Shown: positions 53,891 to 63,563 of the stretch, one piece after another
How positions within the stretch are numbered: position 1 is the stretch's first letter
Layout of the letters: each line of letters opens with the position of its first letter
Assembly (NCBI RefSeq): GCF_021654775.1
Contig: NZ_AP025343.1
Location: forward strand, 434,001 to 498,000
Origin: Paenibacillus azoreducens
GTDB lineage: Bacteria > Bacillota > Bacilli > Paenibacillales > Paenibacillaceae
Length of the DNA: 64,000 nt
Reading direction: 5' to 3'
Program-made: the position numbers and the translations under genes
The notes under the pieces: generated by a model
Databases searched by the model: none
Told to the model about the DNA's origin: nothing
What the model saw: the letters and a program-made list of their open reading frames with translations, nothing else

Positions 53891-54594
53891 GATTGGCGGG
53901 TGCCATTGCCTATGATATCAAACTGCAGTACAGGCATGGGTTTTATTATGCATATCTGGTGATCAGCGCATTTTACGTTGTTTTATTGCGGTTTCTTCCT
54001 GCCTCTGTACGCGAGACGGCGGATATTTTGCTGACATTTACCGATCCGAGCATGCTTGGTTTTTTCTTTATCGGCGGTTTGGTGCTGCTGGAGAAAGGAC
54101 AGGACATTCACAATACGTTGTTTGTTACGCCTTACAAGCCGGAGGAATATATTCTGTCCAAAACGCTGTCTCTCACCATTTTATCGGCAATCAGCAGTTA
54201 TTTGATTCATATCAGCGAGTTCGGATTTACGACAAATCCGCTGCTGTTTATGCTTGGCGTGGTTCTGACATCCGTATTTTTCACCTTTGCCGGAATGGGG
54301 GTGGCTTTTCGCTGCCGCTCTTTAAACGGATTCTTTTTTCTGTCTACAATGGTCACGTTCGTGTTTTTGCTGCCGATTTCCGGTTTTCTCGACATCTGGT
54401 CTACGCCGCTTTATTACGTTCTGCCGACTCAAGGTTCGTTTATACTTCTCCGTTCGGCTTTTGAACAGATTCCGGCTTCGCAAATTTTATATGCCGTTCT
54501 GCTGCTTGCAGGCTGGGGCGGTCTGGCTTTTCTTTGGACGCGGGTATCTTTTCGGAAATTTATTATGCTGCGGATGGGAGGCGATGGTCCATGA
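53887..54594 (+). CDS. ABC exporter permease 1
   Basis: 235 residues with six predicted membrane segments (about 22-40, 60-75, 95-115, 120-145, 155-175, 200-220) and no other motif. Overlaps its ATPase gene and the second permease gene by four bases each, showing tight translational coupling. Probably one half of the membrane channel. Confidence 0.8.
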   Translation: MRLAGAIAYDIKLQYRHGFYYAYLVISAFYVVLLRFLPASVRETADILLTFTDPSMLGFFFIGGLVLLEKGQDIHNTLFVTPYKPEEYILSKTLSLTILSAISSYLIHISEFGFTTNPLLFMLGVVLTSVFFTFAGMGVAFRCRSLNGFFFLSTMVTFVFLLPISGFLDIWSTPLYYVLPTQGSFILLRSAFEQIPASQILYAVLLLAGWGGLAFLWTRVSFRKFIMLRMGGDGP

Positions 54595-55313
54595 TTTCCG
54601 CGCTGCGTTTGCTTCAGAGCGATATGAGGCTCGTCCGCCGGGACGCCATGTTGTTTTTCTATCTCATCGCTCCGCTGCTGCTTATGTCTGCTTTATGGTT
54701 CGGGGTACCGGCTGCTAATGATGTTCTGATCGCCTATTTTGCTTTTGACTTATCCGAATATTATGGTTTGATCACGGGTGTCTCGCTTTTACTGGTTAGT
54801 CTGATTCTGGGCTGTATGTGCGGGTTTATGATGCTGGATGAACGGGACGATCACCTCATCGAGTATTTTGCCGTAACGCCTTTGTCACGCAAAGGTTATC
54901 TGGTTTGCCGCCTTGCGACGGCTGTGATCCTGTCGGTCTTTTATGATGCAGTGCTGCTCTTGTTTGCGGCCCCGGAACCGGTTCCCATAACCCATATATT
55001 GTACCTGCTGCCGATGGCTGCGCTTGAGGCGCCATTGATCGCCTTATTCCTGATTGCTTTTGCGTCCAATAAAGTGGAGGGGCTGGCTTTGTCCAAGGGG
55101 GCGAGTCTCATGGTTGCCGTTCCGGTTGCAGCTTGGTTTATCGGCCCGCCAATAAAGTATGGGTTCGGCATTTTTCCTGCGTTTTGGATTTATGAGATTC
55201 TTCGGGGAGATAGCGGACAATGGCAGGCTTTGCTGCTCATGCTGGCAGGCACGGGAGTTCATCTGCTGGCTGTTTATGTAATGCTGCAAAAATTTTTGCG
55301 GAGGCAGGATTAA
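54591..55313 (+). CDS. ABC exporter permease 2
   Basis: 240 residues, about six membrane segments, fluoroquinolone-exporter-permease-like (LMSALWFGVPAANDVLIAYF, LDERDDHLIEYFAVTPLSRK). ATG after GGGAGGCG. The loop MLDERDDHLIEYFAVTPLS is the typical coupling region of ABC-2 permeases. Forms the channel with permease 1. Confidence 0.8.
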   Translation: MISALRLLQSDMRLVRRDAMLFFYLIAPLLLMSALWFGVPAANDVLIAYFAFDLSEYYGLITGVSLLLVSLILGCMCGFMMLDERDDHLIEYFAVTPLSRKGYLVCRLATAVILSVFYDAVLLLFAAPEPVPITHILYLLPMAALEAPLIALFLIAFASNKVEGLALSKGASLMVAVPVAAWFIGPPIKYGFGIFPAFWIYEILRGDSGQWQALLLMLAGTGVHLLAVYVMLQKFLRRQD

Positions 55314-55328
55314 CCCTCTTCATGACAC

Positions 55329-55369
55329 AAAAACCGTCCCCTTATTTAAATTGGGAAACGGTTTTTTAT
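55329..55369 (+). terminator. Terminator of the ABC exporter operon
   Basis: AAAACCGTCCCC pairs with GGGAAACGGTTTTTT. Confidence 0.7.
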
Positions 55370-55394
55370 TTTAAGATTATAGAATTTATAAATT

Positions 55395-55602
55395 TTAAGC
55401 GGAGCTTAAGAAATCCTATAATCGCAAGAAAAACATCCGCTAAATGCGGTCTGTCTTCCTAGAAAGTACGTCGATAGACGTTTTTCTTAAGATATCAGAA
55501 AGTATAACTTCGAGGGAAACGCATCCTGATATCGCAAGAAAAACTACAGCTAAAGGTGGTCTGTCTGCTGTGATAGTACGTCAATAGACGTTTTTCTTAT
55601 AA
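55395..55602. repeat. Two tandem 110-bp-type repeat units
   Basis: GGTCTGTC...GTACGTCGATAGACGTTTTT at 55448 and GGTCTGTC...GTACGTCAATAGACGTTTTT at 55558, 110 bases apart, separated by ATATCAG/CTGATAT stems and GCAAGAAAAAC. It is the same family as the five-copy array at 40186. The gap 55314-55688 has no gene otherwise. Confidence 0.75.
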
Positions 55603-55688
55603 GGCGATAGACAATAAATACCATGTAAGGTATATTGAAACATATAAACGCGTAAGCGCACTGCGCATGATAGGGAGGCCCATCTTCA

Positions 55689-55913
55689 TTGGAGAAAAAA
55701 GTTACCATTATTATCAGCTTTATTATCGGATTTATGTTGATGCAGCTTTCTGCAGAGGAACCGCTTTCACTCTTTAAGTCATTTTTCGGGACGGTCTCGA
55801 GAATAGAGCCGTACCTCATTTATTTACTGCAATTTATCGGTTTCATCCTGGTGATCTGGTCGATTATTCTGACATTTAAAGAGCTGATTAAGCTTCAAAC
55901 AAACAAATCTTGA
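55689..55913 (+). CDS. Small two-helix membrane protein
   Basis: 74 residues with two hydrophobic segments (about 5-21 and 41-63) and a positively charged end. TTG start ten bases after GGGAGG, and a terminator follows, which supports it as a real gene. I do not recognise a family. It lies 150 bases before the large surface protein. Confidence 0.55.
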   Translation: MEKKVTIIISFIIGFMLMQLSAEEPLSLFKSFFGTVSRIEPYLIYLLQFIGFILVIWSIILTFKELIKLQTNKS

Positions 55914-55918
55914 CATGA

Positions 55919-55953
55919 AGGATTCCTGCCTTATTGGGCGGGGATTTTTTTGT
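55919..55953 (+). terminator. Terminator after the small membrane protein
   Basis: ATTCCTGCC pairs (with G-T pairs) with GGCGGGGAT, followed by TTTTTTT. Confidence 0.55.
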
Positions 55954-56063
55954 GTGACATGGAATAAAAAAAATTTTTTCAAAATGGAAAACATTTCTGC
56001 GCTCTGTATCGTCAAATATAAGGAAGCATTTTTTCATTTTACGAAAGATAGAGGAGGAGAACC

Positions 56064-59000
56064 GTGAAAAAACTTTGGGTTACGCTTGTGGCGGTGCTGA
56101 TGGTTGTAACATTGTCCCTGCAGCCGGCACAGGTAGAGGGGGCCGCTGCATCCAAGAGAATCAGCGTGTTTGTCGATGGAGTCAAATTGAATCCGGTGCA
56201 GGCGCCCACGATGATAAAAGGCAGAACGATGCTGCCGATGCGAGTCATTTTTGAGGCGCTTGGCGCCACGGTGCAATGGAGTGCACAAACCAAAACCGTC
56301 ACTGCATACAGCAATGACACTACAGTTGTTCTGAAAGTCGGGTCCAAAACAGCGAGTGTCAACAATCGGAATGTATCGCTGGATGCACCTGCACAAATTT
56401 TAAATGGGGCTACGATGGTTCCCGTTCGTTTCGTAAGCGAAACGCTTGGAGCGCAGGTGGATTGGAATGGTTTAAGCCAAGTAGTAACCATTACAACTTC
56501 CAACCGCAATCCGAATCCGAATCCAAATCCCAACCCGTATCCGCCTTCATCAGGGAACGTAAGCGCGGTTTCTTACGTGAATGCACAAATCGTTGGCAGA
56601 AACGGGGATGGACGCGATGTACAGATCAACTTCCCGAAAGCATACAATGAATCGGATGTAAGGGAATATCGCGTTCTGATCGTCAAGTCTTCCAGCTATG
56701 GATTTACGACATCTCAGGCGCTTTCGAATGCTTACTACACATCGGCATGGCCGACCGGTAGAGATCAAAACGTGAATTTGACGTCGCAATCCAAAGACGT
56801 GAATGGCGACTTGCTCAGAACCAATCAGTCTTATAATGCTTATGTATTAACCCTGGGCAAAAATGGATCCAACGCTTTGTCCAACATGTCGTCATCCTTT
56901 ACGCTTTCGACTTCGGTATCTGCTAATGCACCATCGAACGTAAAAGCAAACGACATTAATGACTACGGCGATGGACGCGACCTGCAGGTCAGCTTCGATC
57001 AGCCGGTGAATACAAACAATGTTCAGAATTACCGCATCTTTGTCGTGAAAAACAGAGATGTTGGCAGCTTTAATCTCAATACCGCGAATTCGGTATCAAG
57101 CTCAAATTATACAACCGTAAGCAAAGCCAGCTACAAAACGATTACAACAACGTTAAGCTCGACGGCAAGAGACACTTCCGGAGAGTACATCAAAAACGGA
57201 ATCGCCTATAATGTCTTTGTGCTTGCCGTTGGCAACAGCTACAGCGCATCCGAGCTTTCCGCTCCGTCTTCGACGATTACGCTGTCTTCCGGCGCGATTT
57301 CGGCTCCGGTCATTACCCGAGTGGAAGATGTCAACAACTATGGAGACGGCCGCGACTTGATGGTGCGTTTCGACAGATCATCCGATGAGTCCCGGATCGG
57401 CTCATACCGCATTTTCGTTGTAAAAGACTACAAAGCGAGCAGCTTTGATTTGTCTACAGCGAAAAACGTATCGAGTTCGTATTATACTTCTGTCAGCAAA
57501 ACGGGCTACAACATTAATCAAACCCTGTCCTACGGGGCAAGAGATGTAGACGGCGACTTGATTCGCAACGGCGTCAGCTACCGCGTGTTCGTGATGGCTG
57601 TAGGCACAGGCAGCTACTCGGGCAGCTATGCGCTTTCCGGATCGTCATCTTCGATCGTTCTTTATAATGGAGTCGGAAATGGTAATGGCAACGGTAACGG
57701 TAACGGAAGTTACGTATATGCCGCTACGAACGTATCCGCCAGCGATGTTTCCGATTACGGAGACGGCCGCGACATGAAAGTTTCATTCACGCGTGCTTCT
57801 GACGAAAGCAATCTGTACAGCTACCGTATCATGGTCGTAAAATCCAGGGACGCTAACTATTTCACTTTATCCAAAGCGAATTCTCTGTCCAGCTATTACT
57901 ACACCGAAGTTTATAAAACGGGTTACAACATTAGCCAACCGCTCTCTTCGAACGCAAGAGACGTGGACGGCGACTTGATCCGTAACGATGTCAGCTACCG
58001 CGTATTTGTCCTTTCGGTAGGGGCATACGGCAATAATACGTTGTCTTCGTATTCACCAGCGATTACTTTGTCGAATAATTCTAGTGTGGATAAGGCGTCG
58101 GGTGTGAGTGTTAGACAAGTTGCTTATAACGGGGATTACAGTGACCTGGAGGTATCGTTCAATCGAGCGGCTAATGAAAGTAATTTAAGCGGATATCGTA
58201 TTTTTGTTGTGAAGGAAAATGAGGCTGGTTATTTCACTGTATCCAAAGCAGAAGACCTGTCCAGCACTTACTACACATCTATTAGCAAATCAAGTTCTAC
58301 CACTGGTCTTAAACTTACTTCGGGAACAAAAGTTGTCGGTGGTGATTCGATTAAGCCTGGAGAACCTTATCGTGTATTTGTGATGTCAGTGGGTTCATAC
58401 GGTAGAAATAACCTAGCTTCGACTCCTTCACCGATTACGTTGACTAAGAAGGATGTAGCTCCGGCAACAGGTGTGACAGTAAAAAATGTCGCGGATAACG
58501 GAAATGGAAGCGATCTAGAGGTTTCATTTAGAGTTGCTGATGAAAGCAAATTGAGCGGTTATCGAATTTTTATCGTGAAAGAGACTTCTGCAGTTTCTTT
58601 TAAGGTGCAAACTGCTACTGATATAACCGATCTAAAAAAATACACACCAGTTGACAAAGGAAAAAATACTAGGCAGCTTTCCCAAGATGCACGGGATACA
58701 GATGGTGATAAGATTCGCGAAGGGGTCAAGTATAAGGCATTTGTTTTATCCTTAGCCACGGATGGTAATGAATATAATAAATTGTCTGAACCATCTGAAG
58801 TCTTCAGTTTGTCTAAAGTAGGAGCAGCTACAATAAGAAAGGTGGAGGTTATTGGTAACAACAATAACGCCAGTGATCTGAAGGTTACCTTTAGCCCTGC
58901 AGAAAACGACGACAATATTGGACAGTATCGAATCATGGTGGTTAAATTAGGAAGTGTAGACCAATTTACTACGGGTATTGCATCAAACTTGAAGGATGAA

Positions 59001-59924
59001 CGACGTTATGAAGTCGTTGAAAAAGGAAAAAAAGAAAGTTATGAAGTCACCTTGAATAGCAGGGTCTTAGATACAGACGGAGGCAGTATTGATAATAACA
59101 ACACCTACAAGATTTTTGTTCTTTCCGTTGGAAATAAAAAAACCAATGTACTTTCGCTTGCTTCTGAAAAGGTTCAACTGAATAAATCAGCTGCTCCTGA
59201 AGTTAAACCTGTAAACATTACAAAAGCTTCTTTTGCTGATATGCAAATCTCTTTTGAGCGTGCAACTAGCGAACAAGGTGAAGGCAAATATCGTATTTTC
59301 ATCGTTGATGCAAAAAATAATCAGTCCTTTACTATAAGAGATGCCCTTAATAAAACGGAAGACAAATATACCAAGGTTGATCTCAAAGCTAATGACAGGG
59401 TATATAATCAGTCTTTGAAGGATGTAAAGGATACGGACGGAAACCCTGTATCTAAAAATAAATCTTACAAGGTTTATGTCCTGACAGTAGGCAAAGATGC
59501 ATTAGAAAAGAACAATGCTTTGTCGGAAGCAGTAAATCTGATCGATACGACTGCTCCCCAAAATATTGTAGCAAGCTGGAACAGTGATAAGCTTGTGGTG
59601 AAATTTGAAAAGGCTCAAGATGAGAATAACATCAAAAAATATGTTGTATTGGCTGCTCCGGTAAACATGGGCGACGCTGAAGTGAAAAATAACTTTGGTA
59701 AACTTGATGATTCTATTAAAAAGACAATGACACTGGAAATAGGAAAACAACCATACGAATTCAAGTTTGAAGAGCCTAATAACAAAGATGTTAAAAATGA
59801 TTCGTTGCAATCTAACGGTCAATACAATGTCTACATTATTAGTATGGGCGACACGAATGTATCATGGTCAGATCCAGTTGCTCTTAATCCAGTTGGAGCT
59901 AAAACTCTAAAAGCAAATAAATAA
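56064..59924 (+). CDS. Large secreted repeat protein with copper-amine-oxidase-like N-terminal domain
   Basis: 1286 residues. Signal peptide (1-27, VEGAA), copper-amine-oxidase N-terminal-like domain (about 35-147, MLPMRVIFEALGATVQW and MVPVRFVSETLGAQVDW), an Asn-Pro linker (about 150-160), then nine repeats of about 120 residues. Each repeat begins near GDGRDLQVSF, continues YRIFVVK, and ends ARDVDGDLIRNGVSYRVFVLAVG. A Gly-Asn linker interrupts repeats 3 and 4. GTG start after GAGGAGGA. From about 58085 the codons turn markedly AT-rich and repeats 5-9 diverge in sequence, as if two sources were joined. The repeats are probably beta-sandwich modules; the binding target is unknown. Confidence 0.75.
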   Translation: MKKLWVTLVAVLMVVTLSLQPAQVEGAAASKRISVFVDGVKLNPVQAPTMIKGRTMLPMRVIFEALGATVQWSAQTKTVTAYSNDTTVVLKVGSKTASVNNRNVSLDAPAQILNGATMVPVRFVSETLGAQVDWNGLSQVVTITTSNRNPNPNPNPNPYPPSSGNVSAVSYVNAQIVGRNGDGRDVQINFPKAYNESDVREYRVLIVKSSSYGFTTSQALSNAYYTSAWPTGRDQNVNLTSQSKDVNGDLLRTNQSYNAYVLTLGKNGSNALSNMSSSFTLSTSVSANAPSNVKANDINDYGDGRDLQVSFDQPVNTNNVQNYRIFVVKNRDVGSFNLNTANSVSSSNYTTVSKASYKTITTTLSSTARDTSGEYIKNGIAYNVFVLAVGNSYSASELSAPSSTITLSSGAISAPVITRVEDVNNYGDGRDLMVRFDRSSDESRIGSYRIFVVKDYKASSFDLSTAKNVSSSYYTSVSKTGYNINQTLSYGARDVDGDLIRNGVSYRVFVMAVGTGSYSGSYALSGSSSSIVLYNGVGNGNGNGNGNGSYVYAATNVSASDVSDYGDGRDMKVSFTRASDESNLYSYRIMVVKSRDANYFTLSKANSLSSYYYTEVYKTGYNISQPLSSNARDVDGDLIRNDVSYRVFVLSVGAYGNNTLSSYSPAITLSNNSSVDKASGVSVRQVAYNGDYSDLEVSFNRAANESNLSGYRIFVVKENEAGYFTVSKAEDLSSTYYTSISKSSSTTGLKLTSGTKVVGGDSIKPGEPYRVFVMSVGSYGRNNLASTPSPITLTKKDVAPATGVTVKNVADNGNGSDLEVSFRVADESKLSGYRIFIVKETSAVSFKVQTATDITDLKKYTPVDKGKNTRQLSQDARDTDGDKIREGVKYKAFVLSLATDGNEYNKLSEPSEVFSLSKVGAATIRKVEVIGNNNNASDLKVTFSPAENDDNIGQYRIMVVKLGSVDQFTTGIASNLKDERRYEVVEKGKKESYEVTLNSRVLDTDGGSIDNNNTYKIFVLSVGNKKTNVLSLASEKVQLNKSAAPEVKPVNITKASFADMQISFERATSEQGEGKYRIFIVDAKNNQSFTIRDALNKTEDKYTKVDLKANDRVYNQSLKDVKDTDGNPVSKNKSYKVYVLTVGKDALEKNNALSEAVNLIDTTAPQNIVASWNSDKLVVKFEKAQDENNIKKYVVLAAPVNMGDAEVKNNFGKLDDSIKKTMTLEIGKQPYEFKFEEPNNKDVKNDSLQSNGQYNVYIISMGDTNVSWSDPVALNPVGAKTLKANK

Positions 59925-60093
59925 CCAACAAAAGCCTTTATAATCATTACTACGACGCCGGACCTTAGGTCCGGCATTTTTTCTGCCTGCATCCTAATGG
60001 AACCATCACATGAAAAATTTTAGGGTTCTTTTTCAAGGGAGAAATGAGATACAATAGAATGAAAACCAATTTGAAAAGGAGGCATTCCATCCC

Positions 60094-60564
60094 ATGAGGC
60101 AGACGTTACGCAGTGAATTATCCGGGGAACTGTACGAGCTGCTGAACGGAAGGGACCTCGAAACCAAGCAACATGAAGCCATGATGTTGTTAACCGTTAC
60201 GGAGGAAGGTTGGCCTCATACGGCCATGATCAGTGTCGGCGAAGTGATCGCTGTGGATGCGAAACGCTTGAGGCTGGCGATTTGGCCGGATACAACGACC
60301 ACGAATAATATGATCCGCACGGAGAAGGCGACTTTGGCGCTGGTTTATGGCGGAGCCGCTCATTATATCAAGTTGGCTTTGCGGAGATTGCCAGAGCTGT
60401 CTGGTGCGAAATATCCCCGGGAGCGGTTTGAAGCAGAAATTATTTCGGCCCGGTCGGATGTAGCGGTGTATGCCGATCTCACAACGGGGATTCAGATTGA
60501 TCTGAAGGACAAATCATCCGTACTTGAGCGGTGGCGGGAAACGTTGACTGAGCTTATGCTGTAA
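60094..60564 (+). CDS. Pyridoxamine 5'-phosphate oxidase-family protein
   Basis: 156 residues with the split beta-barrel PNPOx fold typical of FMN- or F420-binding proteins (MLLTVTEEGWPHTAMISVGE, RLAIWPDTTTTNNMIRTEKA). The family includes general stress proteins and oxidases; substrate unknown. ATG 12 bases after AGGAGG. Followed 30 bases later by a multidrug pump gene, so likely co-transcribed. Confidence 0.8.
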   Translation: MRQTLRSELSGELYELLNGRDLETKQHEAMMLLTVTEEGWPHTAMISVGEVIAVDAKRLRLAIWPDTTTTNNMIRTEKATLALVYGGAAHYIKLALRRLPELSGAKYPRERFEAEIISARSDVAVYADLTTGIQIDLKDKSSVLERWRETLTELML

Positions 60565-60594
60565 AGTGGATAAGGGGGAGCACATACAAACATT

Positions 60595-61881
60595 ATGAAT
60601 AAACCAACACAAACGCTCCGAAACGAAGGAGTAACGAAAGAAAAACCTGCCCGGCCCAGTACCAGCAGGCTGTGGATGATCATTATATTAGGGGCATTAT
60701 CGGCCTTTGGCCCGTTTTCATTGGATATGTATCTGCCTTCGCTGCCAAGTCTGGCGGAAACGATGCATACAACGACCTCGCTGACACAGCTTAGTTTGAC
60801 CTCATGCCTGATCGGACTGTCGGTGGGGCAATTGTTTGCGGGACCGTTCAGTGACGTGCGCGGACGGCGTATTCCGCTCATTATCGGCATGGTCGTCTAC
60901 GGCGTTTCATCTTTATTATGCGCATTCAGCACCTCGATTGAAATGCTGATCGCGCTGCGTTTTATTCAAGGGATTGCCGGCTCTGCCGGTATCGTGATCT
61001 CGCGTGCCATCGTCAGAGATATGTATTCCGGGTCTGAGTTGACCAAATTCTTTTCGATGCTGATGCTGGTGAATGGCGCGGCGCCGATTTTGTCCCCGAT
61101 TGTGGGCGGCCAGCTGCTTCAGTTCACGTCCTGGCGCGGGGTCTTTATCGTACTTGCGCTGATCGGCGTAGCGATGCTGTTGTCCGTGCTTTTTGGATTG
61201 CCGGAGACGCTCGTTCCTGAAAAACGCTCCAGCGGCGGAACGATGAATACGCTTAGAACATTCGGCGTACTTCTGAAAGACCGCAAATTCATGGGCCTTG
61301 CGTTAAGTTCGGGTTTTATAACGGCTGCAATGTTTGCTTATATTTCCGGTTCCCCGTTTGTGCTGCAAAATATTTACGGAGTCAGCCCGCAGATGTTTAG
61401 TTTCATTTTTGCCATGAATGGGGTGGGCATTATTATCGCCGGGCAGATTACAGGCCGATTGGCTGGACGGGTCAGCGAGAAAAAACTGTTGGTATCCGGG
61501 ATCGCCTTGGCTACGATTGGCGGCATGTCGCTCCTGGTTCTGCTGATAGCCAAAGCTCCGCTTGCTGCCATTCTTCCGCCGCTTTTTGTGGTCGTTTCCT
61601 GCGTCGGCATTGTAGGCACTGCAGGTTCCTCCCTGGCGCTTCAGGATTACGGCCATGCGGCAGGCAGCGCGTCGGCGCTGCTCGGACTGCTATCTTATAT
61701 CTTTGGCGGCATCGTCAGCCCTCTGGTCGGGATTGGCGACGGCACGTCAGGCGTACCGATGGGCCTGGTGATTGCGGGCGCAGATATCTGTTCCGTATTA
61801 TGCTATCTACTGCTCGTCCGCAGTACCGGAAGCAAAAAGCTCGTGGCTAAAGTATCAAACGCACAAAATAAGGGAATGTAA
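60595..61881 (+). CDS. Bcr/CflA-type major facilitator drug exporter
   Basis: 428 residues, 12 membrane segments. The family marker GPFSLDMYLPSLPSLA is in the first helix region, and the loop 2-3 motif GPFSDVRGRRIPL is the MFS motif A. Members export bicyclomycin, chloramphenicol and other drugs by proton antiport. ATG after AAGGGGGAGC (about 13 bases). Ends before a repeat module and a bidirectional terminator. Confidence 0.9.
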   Translation: MNKPTQTLRNEGVTKEKPARPSTSRLWMIIILGALSAFGPFSLDMYLPSLPSLAETMHTTTSLTQLSLTSCLIGLSVGQLFAGPFSDVRGRRIPLIIGMVVYGVSSLLCAFSTSIEMLIALRFIQGIAGSAGIVISRAIVRDMYSGSELTKFFSMLMLVNGAAPILSPIVGGQLLQFTSWRGVFIVLALIGVAMLLSVLFGLPETLVPEKRSSGGTMNTLRTFGVLLKDRKFMGLALSSGFITAAMFAYISGSPFVLQNIYGVSPQMFSFIFAMNGVGIIIAGQITGRLAGRVSEKKLLVSGIALATIGGMSLLVLLIAKAPLAAILPPLFVVVSCVGIVGTAGSSLALQDYGHAAGSASALLGLLSYIFGGIVSPLVGIGDGTSGVPMGLVIAGADICSVLCYLLLVRSTGSKKLVAKVSNAQNKGM

Positions 61882-61891
61882 ACATCGGGCT

Positions 61892-61956
61892 GAACGATCC
61901 GTAACCGCAGCGGTCACCTTGCACAATGTCAAGAACTAATTTCAGTATTGAGCCAT
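61892..61956. repeat. ACGATCCGTAACCG-type dispersed repeat
   Basis: AACGATCCGTAACCGCAGCG ... CACAATGTCAA ... ACTAATTTCAGTATTGAGCC, the same module as at 12006-12070. Confidence 0.6.
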
Positions 61957-61992
61957 ATTAGGAGCCAAATGAATACGGGACGATCATGAAAA

Positions 61993-62033
61993 AACAACAG
62001 CCCTGCCGCGGGATAAATCCGGGCAGGGCTGTT
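61993..62033. terminator. Bidirectional terminator between the drug pump and the GH4 gene
   Basis: AACAGCCCTGCC pairs with GGGCAGGGCTGTT around a GCGGGATAAATCC loop; A-run on the left. Confidence 0.75.
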
Positions 62034-62059
62034 CTGTTAGCAGTATGCATCACTTCTAA

Positions 62060-63385
62060 TTAAGCGTTAGCGGCAGACTTTTTGAAGAACTGCGGCAAAT
62101 ATTCCTTATTGGCCTCCAGCATTTCATCCAGCATCTTGATCGCGACTTCAACCGAAGGCACCAACGGATGATGCGCCATCGCTTGGATGGCCAGGCCGCG
62201 GTCGCCGGTGACGGCGGCGTCAATGGCAAGGCGTTCATACGTTTTTACCGCATGAATCAATCCGACAGCCATCGGCGGAACCTTCGTCAAAGGCAGCGGC
62301 AGCGGGCCGTTTTTCGTCACGACGCAGTTTACTTCGATGCTGGCATCGTCAGGCAGGAAGTCGATGATGCCTTTGTTCGCGACGTTTAATGTCTGAATGT
62401 CATTCGTTCCGTTATACAGCGAACACATCAGGTTGACGGCAGCTTCGGAATAAAAGGCGCCGCCGCGTTGTTCGAGCTGTTTTGGTTTTTCATTCAAGTC
62501 AGGATTATTGTACAACTGGAACAGCTCTTCTTCCACGCGTTTCACGACCTCGGCGCGGTTGCCGCCTTTTTCGAAGGATTCCAGCTGCTCTTCAAGCATC
62601 GCATCGGTCATGTAGAAGTATTTCAAATAATATGAAGGCAAGGCGCGCAGAGATTGCAGGAATTCCGGATTCCACTCTCTGGCGGGCACGTTTTTCGCGC
62701 TGTAGCCGGCAGTGTCGGTCAGCATTTCATCCAGCTTGTCTTCGCCGTTCACATCGATCCGCGTGATCCAATGCAGGTGATTCAAACCAACGAACTCGGC
62801 GTAAATGCGATCCGCTGCCACGTTGTATTTGGAGGATACTTGCTTGATCAGCCCGATCGGGGCATTACACAAACCGATGCTTCGCACTTTGGTATATTTC
62901 AGGATGGCTTCGGTAACCATGCCTGCGGGATTCGTGAAGTTCAGCAGCCAGGCATTAGGAGCCAGCTCCTCAATATCGCGGCAAATGTCGAGCAGGACCG
63001 GAATCGTCCGCAGCGCCTTCATCATGCCTCCAGGCCCCGTCGTTTCCTGGCCGATAACGCCGTATTTCAAAGGAATGGATTCATCGCGGCCGCGGGCATC
63101 CAGCATGCCGACACGCATTTGGGTGCTGACGAAGTCCGCGCCTTTGATCGCTTCGCGGCGGTCCAAGGTCAGATGAACCTGGATCGGCAATCCGGATTTC
63201 TCGACCATCCGTTTGGCTAAATTGCCGACAATGTTCAGTTTGCGTTGTCCGGGCTCGATATCCACCAGCCACAATTCACGTACAGGAAATTTGTCGTAGT
63301 TGAGAATGAATCCCTCAACAAGCTCCGGAGTATAAGAAGACCCGCCGCCAATTACCGCTACTTTCAATCCTTGTTCATTTGCCAT
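62060..63385 (-). CDS. celF: Family 4 (NAD-dependent) 6-phospho-glycosidase
   Basis: 441 residues, glycoside hydrolase family 4, which uses NAD+ and Mn2+ to split phosphorylated disaccharides such as cellobiose-6-phosphate in the cytoplasm. The Rossmann motif GGGSSYTPE (about 14-22), NFTNPAG, CNAPIG (metal Cys) and VGLNHLHW (metal His) are present. It resembles CelF/LicH 6-phospho-beta-glucosidases, though an alpha-specific or other sugar role cannot be excluded. ATG at 63385 is chosen over a GTG at 63394; AAGGAG is upstream. The leader has a GCTCCG/CGGAGC hairpin (63433-63465). It is 178 bases downstream of a sugar kinase gene, so they likely act together. Confidence 0.85.
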   Translation of the reverse strand: MANEQGLKVAVIGGGSSYTPELVEGFILNYDKFPVRELWLVDIEPGQRKLNIVGNLAKRMVEKSGLPIQVHLTLDRREAIKGADFVSTQMRVGMLDARGRDESIPLKYGVIGQETTGPGGMMKALRTIPVLLDICRDIEELAPNAWLLNFTNPAGMVTEAILKYTKVRSIGLCNAPIGLIKQVSSKYNVAADRIYAEFVGLNHLHWITRIDVNGEDKLDEMLTDTAGYSAKNVPAREWNPEFLQSLRALPSYYLKYFYMTDAMLEEQLESFEKGGNRAEVVKRVEEELFQLYNNPDLNEKPKQLEQRGGAFYSEAAVNLMCSLYNGTNDIQTLNVANKGIIDFLPDDASIEVNCVVTKNGPLPLPLTKVPPMAVGLIHAVKTYERLAIDAAVTGDRGLAIQAMAHHPLVPSVEVAIKMLDEMLEANKEYLPQFFKKSAANA

Positions 63386-63563
63386 TTTTCGCACACACTC
63401 CTTATCTGGATCGTATTGAAATCATATTTCAAGCTCCGTGAAAAATCTGGAAATAGATTCGGAGCCAACTACCCTATTGCAGTAGAACTAAATCTTTTTT
63501 TGAACGTCTTAAGCCTTGAAAAATGAAATTCCGATAACGCCAGGAGAACTTTCCTTCATTTGA

